NCBI RefSeq assembly: GCF_000159955.1
Contig: NZ_GG695983.1
Span: 42,676 to 106,675 of the forward strand
Direction of reading: 5' to 3'
Source: Paenibacillus sp. oral taxon 786 str. D14
Lineage (GTDB): Bacteria > Bacillota > Bacilli > Paenibacillales > Paenibacillaceae
DNA length: 64,000 nucleotides
The notes below the pieces were generated by a model that saw nothing but the letters and a program-made list of their open reading frames with translations, ran no database searches and was not told the DNA's origin. Positions 60,362 to 64,000 of the stretch are shown piece after piece. Each line of letters begins with the position of its first letter. Position 1 is the first letter of the stretch. The translations under genes and the position numbers were made by a program.

Positions 60362-60390
60362 TCATACTTTTTCCGATAGAGTCATACAAA
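60362..60390 (+). promoter_or_regulatory. Sigma-E-type promoter of spoIVA
   Basis: TCATACT (6 of 7 to KMATATT) and CATACAAA (7 of 8 to CATACAHT) are separated by exactly 14 bp. spoIVA is a sigma-E gene in Bacillus. Confidence 0.65.
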
Positions 60391-60394
60391 TGGG

Positions 60395-60693
60395 AGTATG
60401 GCGGTTAAGTGCCCGCCTTGTTCGGGTTGAATGAGCGGCCCCGCAAAAAAAACGGGCTTGGACGGTTTTAACCGTCATATTCTCGCATCTGGTACATAAG
60501 ATGTTACTAGTCCAAATGCATGTACGAGTTTACGCCGCTTCGTTCAGGTTCTTTCCACAGGTTTGCGGCGGCGGACACGGGCAAGAGGGGCTGCCGCTCC
60601 TGCCGCAGCAGCGAGGCCCAAAATCATGACGAATCACGAAGCGGATGCTCTCGGGGCATTTTTCCTTCGGCGAAATTTGAGGAGGGGATATCA
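60395..60693 (+). other. Long leader region of spoIVA
   Basis: About 300 nt lie between the sigma-E-type promoter and the spoIVA start. The stretch is in frame with spoIVA from 60520 but has no start site there and unrelated Cys/Arg-rich residues, so it is taken as untranslated. It contains a perfect small hairpin GACGGTT/AACCGTC at 60461-60476. Confidence 0.5.
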
Positions 60694-62178
60694 TTGGTAT
60701 TGGAGAAAGTGGACATTTTTAAGGACATTGCCGAACGAACTGGAGGCGACATCTATCTAGGGGTCGTCGGTGCCGTCCGTACCGGGAAGTCGACCTTTAT
60801 TAAGCGATTCATGGAAACTGTCGTACTCCCGAACATCGCAAATGAAGCAGATCGAGTCCGCGCGGTAGATGAACTTCCGCAAAGCGCCGCCGGCAAAACT
60901 ATTATGACGACCGAACCGAAGTTTGTCCCGAACAATGCGGTGCAAATCAAGGTGGCTGAAGGACTCGAGGTAAACGTAAGACTCGTCGATTGCGTCGGAT
61001 ACGCCGTGGAAGGCGCAAAAGGCTACGAGGACGAAAATGGGCCGCGAATGATCTCCACCCCATGGTTTGAAGAACCGATTCCGTTCCAAGAGGCTGCGGA
61101 AATCGGAACGCGCAAAGTCATCCAGGAACATTCCACGTTAGGGGTTGTCGTGACGACGGATGGAACGATCGCCGATATTCCGCGTTATTCTTACGTGGAA
61201 TCTGAGGAGCGGGTTGTTGCCGAACTGAAGGAGGTCGGCAAGCCATTTGTGCTGGTGATCAACTCGACGCGTCCAGACAGTGAGGAAACACAGCAACTCC
61301 GCGGTGAGTTGGCCGCAAAATATGACATTCCGGTCCTTGCGCTCAGCGCAGCGACAATGACGGAAGAAGACGTGACCGGTGTCCTCCGGGAAGTTCTGTA
61401 TGAGTTCCCGGTACATGAGGTCAACGTCAACCTGCCTAGCTGGGTGATGGTACTGAACGAGAACCACTGGCTGCGCACCAATTTTGAGAACTCCGTCCGT
61501 GACACGGTTAAGGATATTCGCCGTCTGCGCGATGTCGACCGGGTTGTCGGAAATTTCATGGAATACGATTTTATCGATCGAGCTGGTCTGAGCGGACTGA
61601 ATATGGGTCAAGGTGTAGCGGAGATCGATCTGTATGCGCCGGATGATCTGTATGATCGCATCCTGATGGAAGTGGTGGGTGTAGAAATTCGCGGCAAAGA
61701 CCATTTGCTGCAGCTGATGCAGGAATTCACGCACGCGAAACGGGAATACGACCGGTTCGCCGAGGCGCTGGAAATGGTCAAAACGACCGGTTACGGTATC
61801 GCTGCGCCGACGCTTGCGGAAATGGCGTTGGATGAGCCAGAGCTGATCCGTCAAGGCTCCCGCTTCGGGGTAAGGCTGAAGGCGACGGCACCATCGATCC
61901 ATATGATCCGCGTCGATGTCGAGTCGGAATTTGCGCCGATCATCGGGACCGAGAAGCAAAGCGAAGAGCTTGTCCGCTACCTGATGCAGGATTTCGAGAA
62001 CGATCCGATCAAGATTTGGGAATCCGACATCTTCGGCAGATCCCTGCACTCGATCGTACGCGAAGGCATTCAAGGCAAAATTGCCATGATGCCGGATAAC
62101 GCACGTTACAAGCTGCAGGAAACGCTGGGGCGGATTATCAACGAAGGCTCCGGCGGCCTCATCGCCATCATTCTATAG
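60694..62178 (+). CDS. spoIVA: Stage IV sporulation protein A (spore coat ATPase)
   Basis: A 494-aa ATP-hydrolysing protein that polymerises on the forespore surface as the base of the coat. The N-terminal DIFKDIAERTGGDIYLGVVG precedes the Walker A loop GAVRTGKSTFIKR, and VRLVDCVGYAV is the Walker B area. The C-terminus ends SGGLIAIIL. Starts are TTG at 60694 (eight bases after GGAGG) or TTG at 60700 (matching the Bacillus N-terminus EKVDIF); spacing favours the first. Confidence 0.96.
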   Translation: MVLEKVDIFKDIAERTGGDIYLGVVGAVRTGKSTFIKRFMETVVLPNIANEADRVRAVDELPQSAAGKTIMTTEPKFVPNNAVQIKVAEGLEVNVRLVDCVGYAVEGAKGYEDENGPRMISTPWFEEPIPFQEAAEIGTRKVIQEHSTLGVVVTTDGTIADIPRYSYVESEERVVAELKEVGKPFVLVINSTRPDSEETQQLRGELAAKYDIPVLALSAATMTEEDVTGVLREVLYEFPVHEVNVNLPSWVMVLNENHWLRTNFENSVRDTVKDIRRLRDVDRVVGNFMEYDFIDRAGLSGLNMGQGVAEIDLYAPDDLYDRILMEVVGVEIRGKDHLLQLMQEFTHAKREYDRFAEALEMVKTTGYGIAAPTLAEMALDEPELIRQGSRFGVRLKATAPSIHMIRVDVESEFAPIIGTEKQSEELVRYLMQDFENDPIKIWESDIFGRSLHSIVREGIQGKIAMMPDNARYKLQETLGRIINEGSGGLIAIIL

Positions 62179-62184
62179 GTAATT

Positions 62185-62345
62185 AAAAATTCGGCTTTTG
62201 ATCACGAAGCTAACCTGAGGAAGCGGAGTCGGCGTCGAATCTTGAATTCAGCCGGGCCTTCCGTTGCTCACGTACCTCTATGTACGCTCCGCTACTCAGT
62301 CCCTAGCTTCATCCAACCTTCTCGGTGCTGAAAAGCCGAATTTTT
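62185..62345 (+). repeat. Structured intergenic repeat, copy B (after spoIVA)
   Basis: A 161-bp element with perfect 15-bp inverted ends (AAAAATTCGGCTTTT and AAAAGCCGAATTTTT), nested TTCAGC/GCTGAA arms (62247-62252, 62327-62332), and an inner hairpin CGTAC-CTCTAT-GTACG (62271-62286). The unpaired segments GGGCCTTCCGTTGCTCACGT and AGCTTCATCCAACCTTCTCG are the same as in copy A. It begins 6 nt after the spoIVA stop. Confidence 0.88.
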
Positions 62346-62667
62346 ATCTTTACTAATTGCAATTCCTCCTCAATGACCGCGCGTATGCTGTATTTTGGCT
62401 GCGTGCGGTTGTTTTGTTATTTGGGGGGCGGAAAGGTCCAATTTGTAGGGCGAATTGAGGAAATATCGCCGGGAAGCCTTGAAATAGCTTGAAATTATGC
62501 ATGGGCTGTATTACTATAAATTTGTTCCGCGTCCCCGAAAGCGCGATTTCATCACGTTTTTCGGGAACTTGTACGTAATGAATTGCATAAATCACGTATA
62601 TTCTGCGGTAAAACGGAAACACAAATAGCAAGTGGTATTATTTTCCTTGGTGGGAGGTGAAATACAC
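62346..62667 (+). other. Gene-free region upstream of hup
   Basis: No convincing gene is seen. A hairpin CCCGAAA (62534-62540) / TTTCGGG (62559-62565) is present without a T tract. Several TTG- and TATA-like words occur, but none forms a well-spaced promoter pair that I would commit to. Confidence 0.5.
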
Positions 62668-62940
62668 ATGAACAAATCCGATTTGATTGCTCAAGTTGCA
62701 GAAAGTACTGAGCTGTCCAAGAAAGACGCGACTAAAGCGGTTGACGCCGTTTTTGATGCGATTTCCACAGCGCTGCAGAACGGAGATAAAGTTCAACTGG
62801 TTGGCTTCGGTAACTTTGAAGTCCGCGAGCGTTCCGCCCGTAAAGGCCGCAACCCGCAAACCGGAGAGGAAATCGAAATCCCTGCGAGCAAAATTCCTGC
62901 TTTCAAACCAGGTAAAGCGCTCAAAGACGGAATTAAATAA
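62668..62940 (+). CDS. hup: DNA-binding protein HU
   Basis: A 90-aa nucleoid protein. The text [48 protein letters not shown] (as [20 protein letters not shown]) and the DNA-gripping arm ending [12 protein letters not shown] are typical of HBsu. ATG at 62668 follows GGGAGGTGAAA; an in-frame GTG upstream at 62632 is not needed. Order spoIVA-hup-mtrB is close to Bacillus. Confidence 0.98.
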   Translation: MNKSDLIAQVAESTELSKKDATKAVDAVFDAISTALQNGDKVQLVGFGNFEVRERSARKGRNPQTGEEIEIPASKIPAFKPGKALKDGIK

Positions 62941-62967
62941 AGATTTCTACGTATCTTCCGTGCAAAA

Positions 62968-63001
62968 GACCGTGGGCTTCTCGTTCACGGCTTTTTCTTT
63001 T
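62968..63001 (+). terminator. Weak terminator after hup
   Basis: CCGTG (62970-62974) pairs with CACGG (62986-62990), followed by CTTTTTCTTTT. Confidence 0.5.
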
Positions 63002-63059
63002 CATGGAGGCTTAAAAAAGAAGCAGTCTGTCAAAAATGTGAAGGGGGAGGCGCTGCCAC

Positions 63060-63308
63060 ATGGATAACCAGCAACACGGTAACGATCCATCTGCCGCGGG
63101 CGGAGACTATTTCGTGGTTAAGGCCAAAGAACAAGGCGTTACGGTCATCGGGCTGACCCGGGGGAAGGATACGCGGTTTCACCACACCGAGAAGTTGGAC
63201 AAGGGTGAGGTGCTCATCGCCCAATTTACCGATCACACCTCCGCCGTCAAGATTCGCGGCAAAGCGCTCGTCTATACGAAGCACGGCTTGATCGATACGG
63301 AAGAATGA
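63060..63308 (+). CDS. mtrB: trp RNA-binding attenuation protein (TRAP)
   Basis: An 82-aa regulator that forms an 11-subunit ring, binds tryptophan and GAG/UAG repeats in trp leader RNA. The text [41 protein letters not shown] and [14 protein letters not shown] is that of TRAP. The N-terminus is a few residues longer than in Bacillus. ATG at 63060 follows AAGGGGGAGG. mtrA (folE), its operon partner in Bacillus, is not here. Confidence 0.96.
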   Translation: MDNQQHGNDPSAAGGDYFVVKAKEQGVTVIGLTRGKDTRFHHTEKLDKGEVLIAQFTDHTSAVKIRGKALVYTKHGLIDTEE

Positions 63309-63319
63309 TTTTCAAATCT

Positions 63320-63341
63320 GCAGGCATAGCCTGCTTTTTTT
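63320..63341 (+). terminator. Terminator after mtrB
   Basis: GCAGGC-ATA-GCCTGC followed by seven T residues, nearly the same as the hairpin in the cmk leader. Confidence 0.88.
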
Positions 63342-63421
63342 CTATGTAGAATGGGGTATAAGAACCGTATGGACAAAGGCAGATTTGCGCTGTCCGAGTG
63401 TACCAGAAGGGAGAATGCCCC

Positions 63422-63961
63422 ATGAAACGGAACATAGCCGTTCGGGCCATCCTGTTAACGTTCGTCTGCGCGCTGGCGATGGCGGGCGCAGCTTGGCTTG
63501 GCGAGCATCCTGCCCGGGAGCGGCAAGCGGCAGCGGTGTTTGCCGGTACGTCCCCGGCGGAGTTAACCGAAGAGAACCTCGTGGACGCCTTGGCCCCGCT
63601 GCAGCTTCCGGTGCCCATCGCTAAAGTGGAGCTGAACCGGGATATTTTGTCCGTTGACCTGAAGGTTGAGGGCGACCAGGTTCGTGCCGCAGACGTGTAC
63701 CGGGGAATGGCGGAAATGATCTCGTTTGCGTTCGAACGCACCAACAATATCGATCAGCTGCTGCTGAGATTGATGGCGGAGGACCGTTGGCTTGGCACCA
63801 AATATCTGCTGCTGGCTGCCGATGTTCGGCGTACCGAATTTTCGGCCGAGGAGCTGGACCTTCTTCGGCATGTCGGGAGCGGTGAGATGCCCGAAGAGTT
63901 GCGGTTGCGCATGCGGATGACGGAAACAAAGCTGTGGCAGTCTCGTTTTCTACAGGAGTAA
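63422..63961 (+). CDS. Secreted or membrane-anchored protein of unknown function
   Basis: A 179-aa protein with an N-terminal hydrophobic segment (NIAVRAILLTFVCALAMAGAAWLG) that could be a signal anchor. The rest is a soluble domain with VELNRDILSVDLKVEG and VYRGMAEMISFAFERTNNID, followed by a charged C-terminus. The ATG at 63422 follows AGAAGGGAGAATG. It lies between mtrB and what should be the next gene. I do not recognise the family. Confidence 0.75.
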   Translation: MKRNIAVRAILLTFVCALAMAGAAWLGEHPARERQAAAVFAGTSPAELTEENLVDALAPLQLPVPIAKVELNRDILSVDLKVEGDQVRAADVYRGMAEMISFAFERTNNIDQLLLRLMAEDRWLGTKYLLLAADVRRTEFSAEELDLLRHVGSGEMPEELRLRMRMTETKLWQSRFLQE

Positions 63962-63969
63962 CCGGTGAA

Positions 63970-64000
63970 TTGACCGATGAGTTGATTTCGCGTATAGCCT
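63970..64000 (+). CDS. Start of a further gene, truncated by the window (possibly hepS)
   Basis: After the preceding stop, TTG at 63970 is 11 nt downstream of AGGAG and opens a frame MTDELISRIA that runs off the window; a GTG at 63934 in the same frame is an alternative start. In Bacillus mtrB is followed by heptaprenyl diphosphate synthase component 1, so that is the positional guess. Too little is visible to identify it. Confidence 0.3.
   Translation, partial: MTDELISRIA

Noticed and set aside
60520-60693. 58-codon N-terminal extension of SpoIVA
   Set aside because: No start site, Cys/Arg-rich text unlike SpoIVA, and a strong GGAGG lies just before the TTG starts at 60694/60700.
1-64000. 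CRISPR array, prophage, insertion sequence or tRNA/rRNA genes
   Set aside because: No regularly spaced short repeats, transposase, integrase other than XerD, or tRNA/rRNA-like sequence was recognised anywhere in the window.

Overview
The window is about 64 kb of chromosome from an endospore-forming, low-GC-phylum Gram-positive bacterium, most likely Paenibacillus or a close relative. The evidence is the run of sporulation genes (spoIIM, dacF-spoIIAA-AB-sigF, spoVAA-AB-AF, tlp, ytfJ, dacB-spmA-spmB, ypeB, spoVIF, spoIVA), Bacillus-like gene order (resABCDE, scpAB, ribDE-BA-H, ypfA-ypfB-cmk-plsC-rpsA), frequent TTG/GTG starts behind strong GGAGG sites, and intergenic repeats that I recall from Paenibacillus. 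No rRNA, tRNA, prophage, transposase or CRISPR array was seen. Almost all genes are core or housekeeping and on the plus strand.

Layout. 1-3161: end of a branched-chain 2-oxoacid dehydrogenase operon (E1 alpha tail, E1 beta, E2) followed by lipB, whose product feeds lipoyl groups to the E2. 3183-10141: a Prli42-type microprotein, an M20 peptidase, a minus-strand pair (MciZ-like microprotein and a TPR-like protein), nudF, an endonuclease Q-like protein, spoIIM, fur, yqzK, xerD. 10175-16843: nucleoside salvage (deoB, pupG, pdp) running into dacF and the forespore sigma-F operon. 16922-18063: a two-gene chromate transporter on the minus strand. 18303-24206: deoD, a shortened spoVA operon, lysA, ppiB, tlp. 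24329-28605: FMN-riboswitch-controlled riboflavin operon. 28677-34904: scpA-scpB, ytfI-ytfJ, dacB-spmA-spmB, rluB. 35368-41073: resABCDE for cytochrome c maturation and redox control. 41200-43292: serA behind a T-box. 43426-47148: a poorly characterised membrane/secreted cluster (CPBP protease, tail-anchored protein, anchored lipoprotein-like polysaccharide deacetylase). 47350-54396: mecA-type adaptor, prsW, a zinc-ribbon microprotein, ypeB, ypfA, ypfB, cmk, plsC, rpsA. 54588-64000: der, plsY, gpsA, spoVIF, yphE, a nucleotidyltransferase-like gene, a 2Fe-2S ferredoxin, a YphF-like lipoprotein, spoIVA, hup, mtrB and the start of a further operon.

Regulation readable in the sequence: four promoters of the sigma-G type with an exact 18-bp spacer (dacF, spoVAA, ytfI, ypeB), sigma-E-type promoters before spoIVA, dacB and spoVIF, an FMN riboswitch, a serine-type T-box, and numerous intrinsic terminators.

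The most unusual non-coding signal is a pair of about 165-bp structured repeats immediately downstream of gpsA and spoIVA. Their terminal arms are inverted and an internal hairpin is preserved by paired base changes; a shorter derivative sits in the rpsA leader. Other points for a second look are two microproteins opposite known divisions of labour (Prli42, MciZ), a spoVA operon without AC/AD/AE, ypeB without sleB, an endonuclease Q, and an orphan nucleotidyltransferase-fold gene. No clear large undescribed defence or biosynthetic system is present.
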